A stretch of 64,000 nt of DNA from Tropicimonas_B omnivorans. Lineage in GTDB: Bacteria > Pseudomonadota > Alphaproteobacteria > Rhodobacterales > Rhodobacteraceae. Shown here in pieces: positions 1 through 10,177 of the stretch. The stretch spans positions 868,001 through 932,000 of the forward strand of contig NZ_JAVRHL010000002.1 in the NCBI RefSeq assembly GCF_031846565.1, given 5' to 3'. The notes under the pieces are model-generated. The model saw only the letters and a list, made by a program, of their open reading frames with translations, did not search any database and was not told where the DNA came from. The stretch's first letter is position 1. Each line of letters opens with the position of its first letter. The position numbers and the translations under genes are program-made.

Positions 1-40
1 GCGGGGGGCGGCAGGGTCCGCTTGACCGGACACGCGCCGC

Positions 41-59
41 ATTCTAGAATAATTCTAAT
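41..59. promoter_or_regulatory. AT-rich palindrome upstream of iscR
   Basis: A 19-bp AT-rich island in GC-rich DNA. It contains the perfect palindrome ATTCTAGAAT (41-50), and ATTCTA recurs at 52-57. It lies about 140 bp before the iscR start, where an autoregulatory IscR or iron-responsive operator would be expected. The role is inferred from position and symmetry only. Confidence 0.4.
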
Positions 60-197
60 CTGAAGGCGAACCGCTCAGGGTCCGCCGCCACGGGTCAATG
101 GCAGTTACGCCCCAGACGGGGCGACGTCAATGGATCACGGGCGGGGAGCAGGCGCCGGCTTCGGGACTTGAACGGGTCTGACGGAGAGGCAGGGATT

Positions 198-656
198 ATG
201 AAGCTGAGCACGAAGGGACGATACGCGATGGTCGCGCTGGTCGATCTGGCGCTTGCATCGGATGAACGGCTTCTGACGCTGTCGGACATCGCCTCGCGCC
301 AGAATATCTCCTTGCCCTACCTCGAACAGCTCTTCGTCAAGCTGCGCCGGGCCGGTCTCGTGGCGTCGGTGCGGGGGCCGGGAGGCGGCTACAAGCTGGC
401 GCGTCCCGCCGCAGAGATCCGCGTGTCGGAGATACTGGACGCCGTGGACGAGACGGTGAGCGCGCTGCACACGGGCGCCGGCGCCAAGGGCGCGATATCC
501 GGCAGCCGGGCGCAATCCATGACCAACCGGCTCTGGGAGGGGCTGTCGGCCCATGTCTACGTCTTCCTGCATCAGGCGCGGCTGTCCGACGTGACGAAGA
601 ACGCGCTCGCGCCTTGTCCGGCCGTGCCGCACCTGTTCCAGGTGGTGGATGAGTGA
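198..656 (+). CDS. iscR: Rrf2-family transcriptional regulator, IscR-type
   Basis: 152-aa Rrf2/IscR regulator heading the suf operon. The N-terminal winged helix (MKLSTKGRYAM, then a wing with GPGGGYKLARP at about 60-70) is canonical. The start at 198 matches the family N-terminus and has GGAGAGG 8 nt upstream; an in-frame ATG at 168 adds ten atypical residues. Classical IscR holds a [2Fe-2S] cluster with three closely spaced cysteines near residues 92-104. Here that region has none, and the only cysteine is Cys140. Rhodobacter sphaeroides IscR is known to be an unusual single-cysteine Fe-S regulator, so this is probably the same lineage variant and not a dead protein. Its stop overlaps the next gene by 8 nt. 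Confidence 0.9.
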   Translation: MKLSTKGRYAMVALVDLALASDERLLTLSDIASRQNISLPYLEQLFVKLRRAGLVASVRGPGGGYKLARPAAEIRVSEILDAVDETVSALHTGAGAKGAISGSRAQSMTNRLWEGLSAHVYVFLHQARLSDVTKNALAPCPAVPHLFQVVDE

Positions 657-1746
657 GCTGCGGCGGGGGCTCTTTGGGAAAGGCGAAGGCGGGCACGTGA
701 ACGGACACAGGACATATCTCGACTGGAATGCGACGGCCCCCCTGCGGCCCGGCGCGCGGCAGGCGATGCTTGCCGCGATGGATGCCGTCGGCAATCCGTC
801 CTCGGTCCATGCCGAGGGCCGGGCGGCACGCGCCATCGTGGAGCGGGCGCGGGCGCAGGTCGCCGCGGCGTTCGGGGCGGACGGGGCGGATATCGTCTTC
901 ACCTCTGGCGCAACGGAGGCTGCGGCGCTGGCGCTCGAGGGACGGGGCCTCAGCTCTGCGCTGGTGGAACACGATGCCGTGGGCGCCTGGACGGACGGGA
1001 CCCTGCCGGTGGATGCCGCCGGCCGCGTGACGGTCCTCGATGCGCCACGGACGGCGCTTCAGGCGGCGAACTCCGAGACGGGGATCCTGCAGGACCTGCC
1101 GGACGGTATCGCGGTCAGCGACATGACTCAGGCCTTCGGCAAGCTTCCGGTGGCGTTCAACTGGAGCGGCGCGTCCATGGCATTGATTTCGGCGCACAAG
1201 ATCGGCGGGCCGAAGGGAATCGGCGCGCTGGTGATGCGGCGGGGCACGGAGCTTGCCGCGCGGATCCGCGGCGGTGGCCAGGAAGAGGGCCGGCGGGCGG
1301 GGACGGAGAACGTGTCCGCGATCGCGGGGTTCGGCGCGGCGGCAGAAGAGGCGGCGCGGGATCTCGATGCCGATGTCTGGGCCGGGGTGGCGAAACTTAG
1401 AGATATTCTAGAAAGTCGGCTGGAAGATGCCGTGACAGATGTTATCTGCGTGGGCAGAGACGCGCCGCGCCTGCCGAACACGAGCATGTTTCTCGTTCCC
1501 GGTTGGCGAGGAGAGACACAGGTCATGCAGATGGACCTCGCCGGGTTCGCCGTGTCCGCCGGATCGGCCTGTTCGAGCGGCAAGGTCCGGTCGAGCGGCG
1601 TGCTCAAGGCGATGGGATACGACGAGGACGAGGCCGGATGCGCGATCCGTGTCTCCCTCGGACCGGAGACGACGGAAGAAGATGTGCGCCGCTTCGCAGA
1701 GGCGTGGACGGCGCGGTACCGCAAATGGCGGGAGAGGGCGGCCTGA
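649..1746 (+). CDS. cysteine desulfurase, class V aminotransferase (IscS/NifS-like)
   Basis: 365-aa PLP enzyme that would take sulfur from cysteine for Fe-S cluster assembly. The N-terminal YLDWNATAPLRP, the PLP lysine in SAHKIGGPKG (Lys184), the GGGQEEGRRAGTEN segment and the catalytic cysteine in SAGSACSSG (Cys308) are all present. It is somewhat shorter than typical IscS (about 400 aa). The ATG at 649 overlaps the iscR stop; a GTG at 697 would remove 16 non-conserved residues and is a reasonable alternative. It is the first of two desulfurases in the operon (SufS is at the end), an arrangement familiar from Rhodobacteraceae suf clusters. Confidence 0.9.
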   Translation: MSELRRGLFGKGEGGHVNGHRTYLDWNATAPLRPGARQAMLAAMDAVGNPSSVHAEGRAARAIVERARAQVAAAFGADGADIVFTSGATEAAALALEGRGLSSALVEHDAVGAWTDGTLPVDAAGRVTVLDAPRTALQAANSETGILQDLPDGIAVSDMTQAFGKLPVAFNWSGASMALISAHKIGGPKGIGALVMRRGTELAARIRGGGQEEGRRAGTENVSAIAGFGAAAEEAARDLDADVWAGVAKLRDILESRLEDAVTDVICVGRDAPRLPNTSMFLVPGWRGETQVMQMDLAGFAVSAGSACSSGKVRSSGVLKAMGYDEDEAGCAIRVSLGPETTEEDVRRFAEAWTARYRKWRERAA

Positions 1747-1781
1747 GGGCCGCTTCCCCGACGAATGACAGGGATCACACG

Positions 1782-3305
1782 ATGACCGCACCCGATGGAA
1801 AGCTGGAGGTTCGCGAGGGCGTCGACCGCGAGACGGTGGAAACCGTCGCGAACATGGGCGCCTACAAGCACGGCTGGAATACCGAAATCGAAATGGATTT
1901 CGCGCCGAAGGGTCTGGACGAGAGCATCGTCCGGCTGATCTCCGAGCGCAACGAGGAGCCGGGCTGGATGACCGAGTGGCGTCTCGAGGCGTTCGAGCGC
2001 TGGCAGACCAAGACCGAGCCGGACTGGGCGATGCTCAACATCACGCCCATCGATTACCAGGAGCAGTATTACTACGCCCGGCCCGCCACCATGCGCGAAA
2101 AGCCGAAATCGCTGGACGAGGTGGATCCCAAACTCCTCGAAACCTATCAGAAGCTCGGGATTCCGCTGAAGGAGCAGGCGATCCTCGCAGGCGTCGATGG
2201 GGCCGAGGACGCTCCGGCCGAGGGGCGTCGCGTGGCCGTCGATGCCGTCTTCGACAGCGTCTCGGTCGGCACGACCTTCAAGGAGGAACTGGCGAAGGCC
2301 GGCGTGATCTTCTGCTCGATCTCCGAGGCGATCCGCGAGCATCCCGAACTCGTCAAGAAGTACCTCGGCTCCGTCGTGCCCCAGTCGGACAACTACTTCG
2401 CCACGCTGAACTCCGCGGTCTTCTCCGACGGCTCGTTCGTCTATGTCCCGCCGGGCGTGCGCTGCCCGATGGAACTCAGCACCTATTTCCGCATCAACGC
2501 CGAGAATACCGGCCAGTTCGAGCGGACGCTGATCATCGCCGACAAGGGGTCCTACGTCTCCTATCTCGAAGGGTGCACCGCGCCGCAGAGGGACACCGCC
2601 CAGCTTCACGCGGCGGTCGTCGAGATCATCGCCGAGGAGGACGCGGAGGTGAAGTACTCCACCGTCCAGAACTGGTTCCCGGGCGACGAGAACGGCAAGG
2701 GCGGCATCTACAACTTCGTCACCAAGCGGGCCGATTGCCGGGGCGACCGCTCCAAGGTGATGTGGACGCAGGTCGAGACCGGCTCGGCAATCACCTGGAA
2801 GTACCCGTCGTGCATCCTGCGCGGCAACGAAAGCCAGGGCGAGTTCTATTCCATCGCCATCACCAACAACTGGCAGCAGGCCGATACCGGCACCAAGATG
2901 ATCCATCTCGGCCGGGATACGCGCTCGCGCATCGTCTCCAAGGGGATCAGCGCCGGACATGCCCAGAACACCTATCGCGGGCAGGTGGCGATGCATCCCA
3001 AAGCGAAGGACAGCCGCAACTACACCCAGTGCGACAGCCTTCTGATCGGCTCCGAATGCGGGGCGCACACGGTGCCTTATATCGAGGTGCGCAACAATTC
3101 GAGCCGGGTGGAGCACGAGGCGACCACGTCCAAGGTCGATGACGACCAGCTCTTCTACTGCCGCCAGCGCGGCATGGACGAGGAGGAGGCCGTTGCGCTC
3201 GTGGTGAACGGGTTCTGCAAGGAAGTGCTGCAGGCGCTGCCCATGGAATTCGCGATGGAAGCGCAGCAGCTCGTCGCGATCTCGCTCGAGGGGTCCGTGG
3301 GCTGA
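1782..3305 (+). CDS. sufB: Fe-S cluster assembly protein SufB
   Basis: 507-aa scaffold subunit of the SufBCD complex, which builds Fe-S clusters in the cytosol using SufC ATPase. Strongly conserved SufB blocks are visible: the long AYKHGWNTEIE/APKGLDE N-terminal region, FVYVPPGVRCPMELSTYFRI, SYLEGCTAP with a conserved Cys, and the C-terminal NYTQCDSLLIGSECGAHT segment that carries the essential cysteine in E. coli SufB. The start at 1782 was chosen because the ATG opens the expected N-terminus 35 nt after the desulfurase stop. An upstream extension of the frame only shadows the previous gene. The stop overlaps the next ATG by one base. Confidence 0.97.
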   Translation: MTAPDGKLEVREGVDRETVETVANMGAYKHGWNTEIEMDFAPKGLDESIVRLISERNEEPGWMTEWRLEAFERWQTKTEPDWAMLNITPIDYQEQYYYARPATMREKPKSLDEVDPKLLETYQKLGIPLKEQAILAGVDGAEDAPAEGRRVAVDAVFDSVSVGTTFKEELAKAGVIFCSISEAIREHPELVKKYLGSVVPQSDNYFATLNSAVFSDGSFVYVPPGVRCPMELSTYFRINAENTGQFERTLIIADKGSYVSYLEGCTAPQRDTAQLHAAVVEIIAEEDAEVKYSTVQNWFPGDENGKGGIYNFVTKRADCRGDRSKVMWTQVETGSAITWKYPSCILRGNESQGEFYSIAITNNWQQADTGTKMIHLGRDTRSRIVSKGISAGHAQNTYRGQVAMHPKAKDSRNYTQCDSLLIGSECGAHTVPYIEVRNNSSRVEHEATTSKVDDDQLFYCRQRGMDEEEAVALVVNGFCKEVLQALPMEFAMEAQQLVAISLEGSVG

Positions 3306-3655
3306 TGGCGTTGTTCGGAGGCAGGGAGAGCCGCGACATGCTCGTGACCACCACGCAGAGTGTCGAGGGCCGGCCGGTGGCCGAGTATCTCGGCATCGTC
3401 ACCGGGGAAGCGATCCTCGGGGCGAACATCTTCCGCGATCTCTTCGCCGGGGTGCGGGACATCGTTGGCGGCCGTTCGGGCGCCTACGAGAAGTCCTTGC
3501 GCGAGGCTCGGGAGACCGCGCTTGCGGAGATGAAGGAAGAGGCGGAGCGCCTTGGCGGCAACGCCGTGATCGGCGTCGATCTCGACTACGAGGTCGTCGG
3601 CAAGGAATCCGGAATGCTGATGGTCAGCGCCTCGGGTACCGCGGTCCGCCTCTAG
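3305..3655 (+). CDS. YbjQ/UPF0145-family protein
   Basis: 116-aa small cytosolic protein of the YbjQ (UPF0145) family. The central AEYLGIVTGEAILGANIFRD segment, the amphipathic helix with YEKSLREARETALAEMKEEA, and the GGNAVIGVDLDYE strand are the family hallmarks. The biochemical function is unknown; homologues form pentamers and were once annotated as heavy-metal-binding. It overlaps the sufB stop by one base (TGATG), so it is translated with the suf operon, between sufB and sufC. This placement suggests, but does not prove, a link to metal or cluster handling. Confidence 0.85.
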   Translation: MALFGGRESRDMLVTTTQSVEGRPVAEYLGIVTGEAILGANIFRDLFAGVRDIVGGRSGAYEKSLREARETALAEMKEEAERLGGNAVIGVDLDYEVVGKESGMLMVSASGTAVRL

Positions 3656-3734
3656 CGCCACCCGCGCACCATGACAGACAGCGAGGGGGCCCCATGCGCG
3701 GGCCGCCTCCCCGACATACGAGGACGACAAAGAC

Positions 3735-4486
<752 letters not shown>

Positions 4487-4487
<1 letters not shown>

Positions 4488-5779
4488 TGGCATTGCCGCA
4501 GGCGAAACAGGACGCGACCGACGCACGGCTTGCCGCGCTCACGATGCCCTCCGGGGGCGCATGGATCACCCAGATCCGTGAGGCGGCCCGCTCGCGTCTG
4601 GCCGATATGGGGCTTCCCGGCCGGAGGGACGAATACTGGCGCTGGACCAATCCTGCGACGCTCAACGCCCCTGAGGCGGACACCGCGGCGCTCCACGACG
4701 GCGAGTCGGAGATGCTGTTCGGCGAGCATGATCGCCTGACCCTCGTCTTCACCGATGGCGTGCTCGACACGGGCAAATCGGACGATCTGGCGCTCGAGGG
4801 CGTCGAGATCGAGACGCTGGAGGGTGCGGGCTCGGCGGATATCCACTGGGCGCGGGACGTCTACGGTCAGCTCGAGGCGGCCGGGCAAAGCCCGGTGGCG
4901 CGGCCCTTCGCGGTGCTGAACACGGCCTATGCGACGAGCGGCCTCGTGATCCGGGCGACCGGCAAGGCGGCGAGACCCATCCACATCCATCACGCCCGAT
5001 CCGAGGCGGGGGCGGACACGATGGTGCGTCTCGTCGTGCGCGTCGAGAGCGGCGCCGAGTTGACGATCCTGGAAGACGGACCGGCCGCGGCGCGGATGAA
5101 CATGGTGATGGAAGTGGACGTGGCCTCCACCGGCGCCTTCCACCATGTCCGCGCGCAGGGCAGGGCGCCCGAGCGGCGGGCGATCACCCATGTCTTCGCG
5201 CGGCTCGGGCAGGAGAGCACCTTCAAGTCGTTCACACTGACCGCGAATGGCGCTCTCACCCGCAACGAGGCGGTGATCGAGTTCACCGGGGACGACGCGG
5301 CCGCCCACGTTGCCGGCGCCTGCCTCGGGGACGGCAAGGACTTCCACCACGACGACACCGTCTTCGTCACCCACGGAGCCGAGCGCTGCGAGAGCCGTCA
5401 GGTCTTCAAGAAGGTGCTGCGCAACGGTGCGACCGGGATCTTCCAGGGCAAGATCCTTGTCCGCGAGGGGGCCCAGAAGACGGATGGCTACCAGATCAGC
5501 CAGTCGCTCCTTCTGGACGAGGACAGCACCTTCCTCGCGAAGCCGGAACTGGAAATCTATGCCGACGACGTCGTCTGCTCGCACGGCTCGACGTCGGGCG
5601 CCATCGACGAGGAAGGCAAGTTCTACCTTCGCTCGCGGGGGATCCCGGAGGACCAGGCGACGGACCTGATGACCATCGCGTTCATCGCCGAAGCTATCGC
5701 GGAAATCGAGGACAGCTCCCTTGGCGAGCAGATGCTGGCGCGTCTCGAGGACTGGCTGGCCCGGCGCCGGGGCGACTGA
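4487..5779 (+). CDS. sufD: Fe-S cluster assembly protein SufD
   Basis: 430-aa SufD subunit, paralogous to SufB and partner of SufC. The N-terminal region has GLPGRRDEYWRWTNP, typical of SufD. The C-terminal beta-helix has KILVREGAQKTDGYQISQSL, LLDEDSTFLAKPELEIYADDV and CSHGSTSGAIDEE. The CSHG histidine matches a residue important for cluster assembly in E. coli SufD. The start at 4487 overlaps the sufC stop. In Suf systems SufD is linked to iron acquisition for the nascent cluster. Confidence 0.96.
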
Positions 5780-5781
5780 CC

Positions 5782-6285
5782 ATGGGCGTCGCCGCCGACA
5801 TGCTCGCAAGCTGGCGCGCGCCGCGGGCCGTGTTCCGGCGGCGTCTCTCCGCGGGGCAGAGGGAGGATCGCGCCGCGGCCCTCCTTCTCCTCGCCTGCGC
5901 GCTTCTGTTCGTGTCGTCCTGGCCGATCCTGGCCCGCGCGGCGCATCTCGATCCGGACGGGCCGCCGCTCGACATGCGCCTCGGGGGCGCGCTCCTCGGC
6001 TGGGTCTGCCTCGCGCCGCTGGTCTTCTATGCCGTGGCCGGCCTGTCCCACCTCGCCCTGCGGCCGTTCGGTGGACGGGGGAGTTTCTACGCCGCGCGCC
6101 TCGCGCTCTTCTGGTCTCTCCTCGCCGCCGCGCCGCTTTGGCTTCTTCACGGTCTTGCCGCCGGGCTTGCCGGGCCCGGGCCGATCCTCACGATCGTCGC
6201 CTCGGTCGCGACGCTCGCTTTTTTCGCGATCTGGGGCGCGTGTCTCTGGGAAGCGGAGCGGGGACGGGGCAGGGTGGCCGCATGA
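5782..6285 (+). CDS. predicted membrane protein, Yip1-like, in suf operon
   Basis: 167-aa integral membrane protein with about four hydrophobic segments (around residues 33-52, 68-92, 103-125 and 132-155), starting 2 nt after sufD. Together with the next gene it forms a pair of small multi-spanning proteins between sufD and sufS. The composition and segment pattern resemble the Yip1 family but no decisive motif is visible. No function is assigned. The pair has been seen in Rhodobacteraceae suf loci, and its tight coupling makes a shared role with Fe-S biogenesis or iron handling plausible. Confidence 0.75.
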   Translation: MGVAADMLASWRAPRAVFRRRLSAGQREDRAAALLLLACALLFVSSWPILARAAHLDPDGPPLDMRLGGALLGWVCLAPLVFYAVAGLSHLALRPFGGRGSFYAARLALFWSLLAAAPLWLLHGLAAGLAGPGPILTIVASVATLAFFAIWGACLWEAERGRGRVAA

Positions 6286-6896
6286 GCGACAGAGAACTCC
6301 CATCCGTCCCCGCCCTCCTCGGCCTCTCCCTGCGCGATCCGAAAGCGACCGTCGCGGTCATTCGTGCGCTCGGGATTCCGCTCCATGCGGCATGGATGGC
6401 CCTCGCGCTGTCCGTCATCCTCGGCACGCTTCTGGCGACGATGTCGGCCGGGGTCGCGACGACGGATCTGCCGCAGGACGACGAATACGCCGCCATCCTG
6501 ATGCTCTTCGGCAACCCCATGATCCTCGCGGCCATGCAAGGGGGGCTTCTCGCGCTTGGAACGGTGTTCCTGCACAAGGTCGCCGAGCGGATGGGCGGAC
6601 GGGGAGAGCTTTCGGATGCCGTCGCGATCTCCGCCTGGCTTCAGTTCGTCCTCGTCTGCATCCAGGCGATCCAGGCGCTGCTTCTGCCCGTCGCTCCCGG
6701 CCTCTCCGGACTTCTCGGCCTGGCCGCCGTCCTGATCTTCTTCTGGCTGCTCGCCCAGTTCGGAACCGCGCTCTACGGCTTCGGCTCCCCGTGGCTCGTC
6801 CTCGGCGGGGCCATGACCGCGCTGCTCTTCCTCGCGGTCGGGATGGCGATCCTCTACGCGATTCTCATTCTCTTCATCGGGGGCGTTCCCGCATGA
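6282..6896 (+). CDS. Yip1-family membrane protein in suf operon
   Basis: 204-aa membrane protein with hydrophobic helices near residues 28-58, 80-100, 120-140, 146-168 and 175-200. The N-terminal LPSVPALLGLSLRDPKATV precedes the first helix, a layout typical of bacterial Yip1 proteins that begin with a short amphipathic 'DP' segment. The start at 6282 overlaps the previous stop (ATGA), and its own stop overlaps sufS. Translation of sufD through sufS is therefore coupled end to end. The specific function is unknown; it may anchor or accompany Fe-S assembly at the membrane, which is inference from position only. Confidence 0.8.
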   Translation: MSDRELPSVPALLGLSLRDPKATVAVIRALGIPLHAAWMALALSVILGTLLATMSAGVATTDLPQDDEYAAILMLFGNPMILAAMQGGLLALGTVFLHKVAERMGGRGELSDAVAISAWLQFVLVCIQAIQALLLPVAPGLSGLLGLAAVLIFFWLLAQFGTALYGFGSPWLVLGGAMTALLFLAVGMAILYAILILFIGGVPA

Positions 6897-8116
6897 CCTA
6901 CGACGTGAGCGCGATCCGCGCCGACTTCCCGATCCTCTCCCGCGAGGTGAACGGCAAGCCGCTCGTCTACCTCGACAACGGAGCCTCGGCGCAGAAGCCG
7001 CAGGCCGTGATCGATGCCGTGACGCGCGGGTACGCTGAAGAATATTCCAACGTTCACAGAGGCTTGCATTACCTTTCTAATGTTGCGACCGACAAGTACG
7101 AAAGCGTCCGCGGCAAGATCGCGCGCTTTCTGAACGCCCCGTCGGAAGACGAGATCATCTTCACCACAGGCACGACGATGGGGATCAATCTCGTCGCCTA
7201 TTCCTGGGCGATGCCACGCATGGAGGCGGGGGACGAGATCGTCCTGTCCGTGATGGAGCACCATGCCAACATCGTTCCCTGGCACTTCCTGCGTGAGCGT
7301 CAGGGCGTCGTCATCAAGTGGGTCGACGTGGACGAAAGCGGCGCGCTCGATCCGCAGGCCGTGATCGATGCAATCGGCCCGAAGACCAAGCTCGTCGCCG
7401 TCACTCACATGTCCAACGTCCTCGGCACGGTGGTGGACGTCGAAGCCATCGTCGAGGGGGCGCATGAGGCCGGCGTTCCGGTCCTCGTGGATGGCAGCCA
7501 GGCGGCCGTGCATCGCCCGGTGGACGTTGCCGCGATCGGCGCCGATTTCTATCTCTTCACCGGCCACAAGCTCTACGCACCGTCCGGCTCGGGCGGGATG
7601 CATGTCCGCCCCGAGCGGCTCGCCGAGATGCGCCCTTTCCTCGGGGGTGGCGACATGATCCGCGAGGTCCACAAGGACGAGGTGATCTACGCCGATCCGC
7701 CGATGCTGTTCGAGGCGGGCACCCCCTCCATCGTCGCCCAGATCGGCCTCGGTGCGGCCATCGACTACGTCTCCGCGATCGGCATGGAGAACATCGCGGC
7801 GTGGGAGGCCGAGCTCGCGCTTTATGCGCGGGAGAAGCTGACGGGTCTGAACTGGCTGCACATCCAGGGGCAGGCTCCGAGCAAGGGCGCGATCTTCTCC
7901 TTCACGCTCGACGGCGCCGCGCATCCGCATGACATCGCGACCGTTCTGGACAAGAAGGGCGTCGCCGTTCGAGCGGGGCACCATTGCGCGGGCCCCCTGA
8001 TGGACAGGCTCGGCGTCAGCGCCACCTGCCGCGCGTCCTTCGGGATGTACAACACCAAGTCGGAGGTCGACACGCTGGTGGACGCCCTGGAGCTCTGCCA
8101 CGACCTTTTCGCCTGA
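6893..8116 (+). CDS. sufS: cysteine desulfurase SufS
   Basis: 407-aa group II cysteine desulfurase. The PLP lysine is in FTGHKLYAPSGSGG (Lys226). The catalytic cysteine is in RAGHHCAGPLMDRLG (Cys365), which is followed by the ATCRASFGMYNT motif typical of SufS. Length matches E. coli SufS (406 aa). The start at 6893 overlaps the preceding stop. It is the last gene of the operon. The SufA carrier often found at this position in relatives is absent, and no SufE or SufU partner is encoded in the window, so the sulfur acceptor must lie elsewhere. Confidence 0.96.
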   Translation: MTYDVSAIRADFPILSREVNGKPLVYLDNGASAQKPQAVIDAVTRGYAEEYSNVHRGLHYLSNVATDKYESVRGKIARFLNAPSEDEIIFTTGTTMGINLVAYSWAMPRMEAGDEIVLSVMEHHANIVPWHFLRERQGVVIKWVDVDESGALDPQAVIDAIGPKTKLVAVTHMSNVLGTVVDVEAIVEGAHEAGVPVLVDGSQAAVHRPVDVAAIGADFYLFTGHKLYAPSGSGGMHVRPERLAEMRPFLGGGDMIREVHKDEVIYADPPMLFEAGTPSIVAQIGLGAAIDYVSAIGMENIAAWEAELALYAREKLTGLNWLHIQGQAPSKGAIFSFTLDGAAHPHDIATVLDKKGVAVRAGHHCAGPLMDRLGVSATCRASFGMYNTKSEVDTLVDALELCHDLFA

Positions 8117-8281
8117 CGCGGACGCAGGCCTAAGGGGTGACGGCTTCAGCGGCGCGGGCAGGGCCTGTTGCGCTCTGACCAGGAACAGCGTGAGGCTCAA
8201 CGGGCCGACCCCAGGCCTCACGCGACATCGCTGCACGGCGAGGCGTCTGGCGCGTCAATCGAAAGCGATCATGTCAGTAAA

Positions 8282-8358
<77 letters not shown>

Positions 8359-8425
8359 CTTGGGGCGTCTCCTACTGGATGCGGACATCCTCCGCAAGCG
8401 TAAGATCGGAGGGCTGCCTGCGGCG

Positions 8426-9967
8426 TCAACGCGGGGCCTCTTCGCCCCCTCGGCTGGCCGAAAAGCGGCGCCGGAGCTCTGCCTTCTGGACCTTCCCCAT
8501 GGTGTTGCGCGGCAGCTCTTCGACGACCTCGTAGCCCCTTGGCTGCTTGTAGCGCGCGAGTGTCTCGCCGAGCCGCGCCGCGATCGCGTCCAGATCCGGG
8601 GTGGCGCCCGGCGAGGGAACGAGGATGGCGACCGGAACCTCGCCCAGATCGGCATCGGGGCAGCCGATGACCGCGCTTTCGAGAACGCCCTCCATCTCGT
8701 CCAGAATTTCTTCGATTTCCTTGGGGTAGACGTTGTATCCCCCCGAAATCACGAGGTCCTTGTCCCGGCCGACGATCGTGAGGTAGCCGTCCTCGTCCAG
8801 CCGGCCGAGATCGCCGGTGATGAAGAACCCGTCGGGGCGGAACTCGGCGGCGGTCTTCTCGGGCATGTTCCAGTACCCTTTGAAAACGTTCGGTCCGCGT
8901 ACCTCGACGATGCCCGTCTCGCCCTGCGGCACGGGCGCGCCGCTCTCCCGGTCGACGACGCGCAGCTCGACGCCGGGCAGGGGGCGGCCGACCGTGCCGG
9001 GCTTGCGCGCGCCCTCGTAGGGGTTGGAGACGGACATGTTCGTCTCCGTCATGCCGTAGCGCTCCAGGATGCGGTGCCCCGTGCGGGCCTCGAAGTCCCG
9101 ATGGGTCTCGGACAGAAGCGGCGCGGAGCCGGAGATGAAGAGACGCATCCCCCCCGCGACCTCCGCCGTGAAGCCCGGATCGGCCAGAAGGCGGGTATAG
9201 AAGGTCGGCACGCCCATGAGCGCAGTCGCCTCGGGCATCCAGCGGACCAGCTCGGCGGTGTCGAGTTTCGGCATGAGCACCATGGCGCCGCCGGCGGCGA
9301 GGGTCACGTTGGTGGCGACGAAGAGGCCGTGGGTGTGGAAGATCGGCAGCGCATGAAGCAGCGTGTCGGCCTCGGTGAACTGCCAGTGCTCCCGGAGCGT
9401 CAGGGCGTTGGACGCGAGGTTGGCATGGGTCAGCATCGCGCCCTTGCTGCGCCCCGTGGTGCCGGAGGTGTAGAGAAAGGCGGCAAGGTCGTCATCCGTC
9501 CGGGGCTCGGCGCCGGGGAAGGCGGCGGCATCAATGGCCAGATCTGCCAGCGTCCCGGTGCCGGCCGCGTCCAGCGTCAGGAGCCGCGCACCCGCAGCCT
9601 CGCAGACGGGAGCGAGCGTCTCCTCGGAGGAGGGATCGCAGACGAGGATCCGCGCGGCGCTGTCCTCGACGAAGTAGGAGACCTCGGCCGCCGTGTACCC
9701 GGTATTGAGCGGCAGGTAGATCAATCCGGTGCGCACGCAGGCGGCATAGAGCGCGAGGGCGTCCGCCGACTTGGCAGCCTGCACCGCGACGCGGTCTCCC
9801 GGCGCGAGCCCCGCCTGCCGCAGCGCGCCTGCGAGGCGGGCGGAGTGGCCCAGGAACTCGGCGTAGGAGATCGTCCGTCCGTCCGGCAGGTGCAGGAAGA
9901 TCGACTCCGAACCCTCGTGCGGGGCGAACAGCGTATCCCACAGGGCGTTTCCGGTCAGCGTGGTCAT
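8426..9967 (-). CDS. malonyl-CoA synthetase, AMP-forming (MatB-like)
   Basis: 513-aa acyl-adenylate-forming enzyme. The P-loop-like YTSGTTGRSKGAM motif, the ERYGMTETNMSVSNPYEG block with adenylate-binding TE, FITGDLGRLDEDGYL, GRDKDLVISGGYNVYP and the catalytic lysine in LPRNTMGKVQKAEL are present. The RYGMTETNMSVSNPY stretch and overall length fit malonate-CoA ligase (MatB), which converts malonate, ATP and CoA to malonyl-CoA. The start at 9967 has AAGGAG 11 nt upstream; an ATG at 9994 is an alternative that adds nine residues. No malonate decarboxylase or transporter is adjacent. Confidence 0.85.
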   Translation of the reverse strand: MTTLTGNALWDTLFAPHEGSESIFLHLPDGRTISYAEFLGHSARLAGALRQAGLAPGDRVAVQAAKSADALALYAACVRTGLIYLPLNTGYTAAEVSYFVEDSAARILVCDPSSEETLAPVCEAAGARLLTLDAAGTGTLADLAIDAAAFPGAEPRTDDDLAAFLYTSGTTGRSKGAMLTHANLASNALTLREHWQFTEADTLLHALPIFHTHGLFVATNVTLAAGGAMVLMPKLDTAELVRWMPEATALMGVPTFYTRLLADPGFTAEVAGGMRLFISGSAPLLSETHRDFEARTGHRILERYGMTETNMSVSNPYEGARKPGTVGRPLPGVELRVVDRESGAPVPQGETGIVEVRGPNVFKGYWNMPEKTAAEFRPDGFFITGDLGRLDEDGYLTIVGRDKDLVISGGYNVYPKEIEEILDEMEGVLESAVIGCPDADLGEVPVAILVPSPGATPDLDAIAARLGETLARYKQPRGYEVVEELPRNTMGKVQKAELRRRFSASRGGEEAPR

Positions 9968-10177
9968 CCGGGGGGGTGCTCCTTCGCTCGTCATTCCGCC
10001 CCCTTCTTCCATGGAACGGGACGGTCTGTCCATCGGCGGGCGCGCCTGGACGCGCGGGGTGGAAGGCGGGCGGACAGGGACGGGCGGACGCGCCCGCACC
10101 GCCGTCGATCCCGGCCCGATATGTTCTCCCGAGGCGACATGGGTTAAACCGTTCATCGTCCAGATCGCGAGGGGGAG

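Noticed and set aside
1..42. Open minus-strand frame from an ATG at 42 running off the window, possibly a divergent gene upstream of iscR
   Set aside because: Only 14 codons are visible, there is no ribosome site, and the ATG lies inside the AT-rich palindrome.
8190..8222. GTGAGGC/GCCTCAC inverted repeat between sufS and the tRNA as a suf terminator
   Set aside because: The loop is long and no T-run follows; it is too weak to call a terminator.
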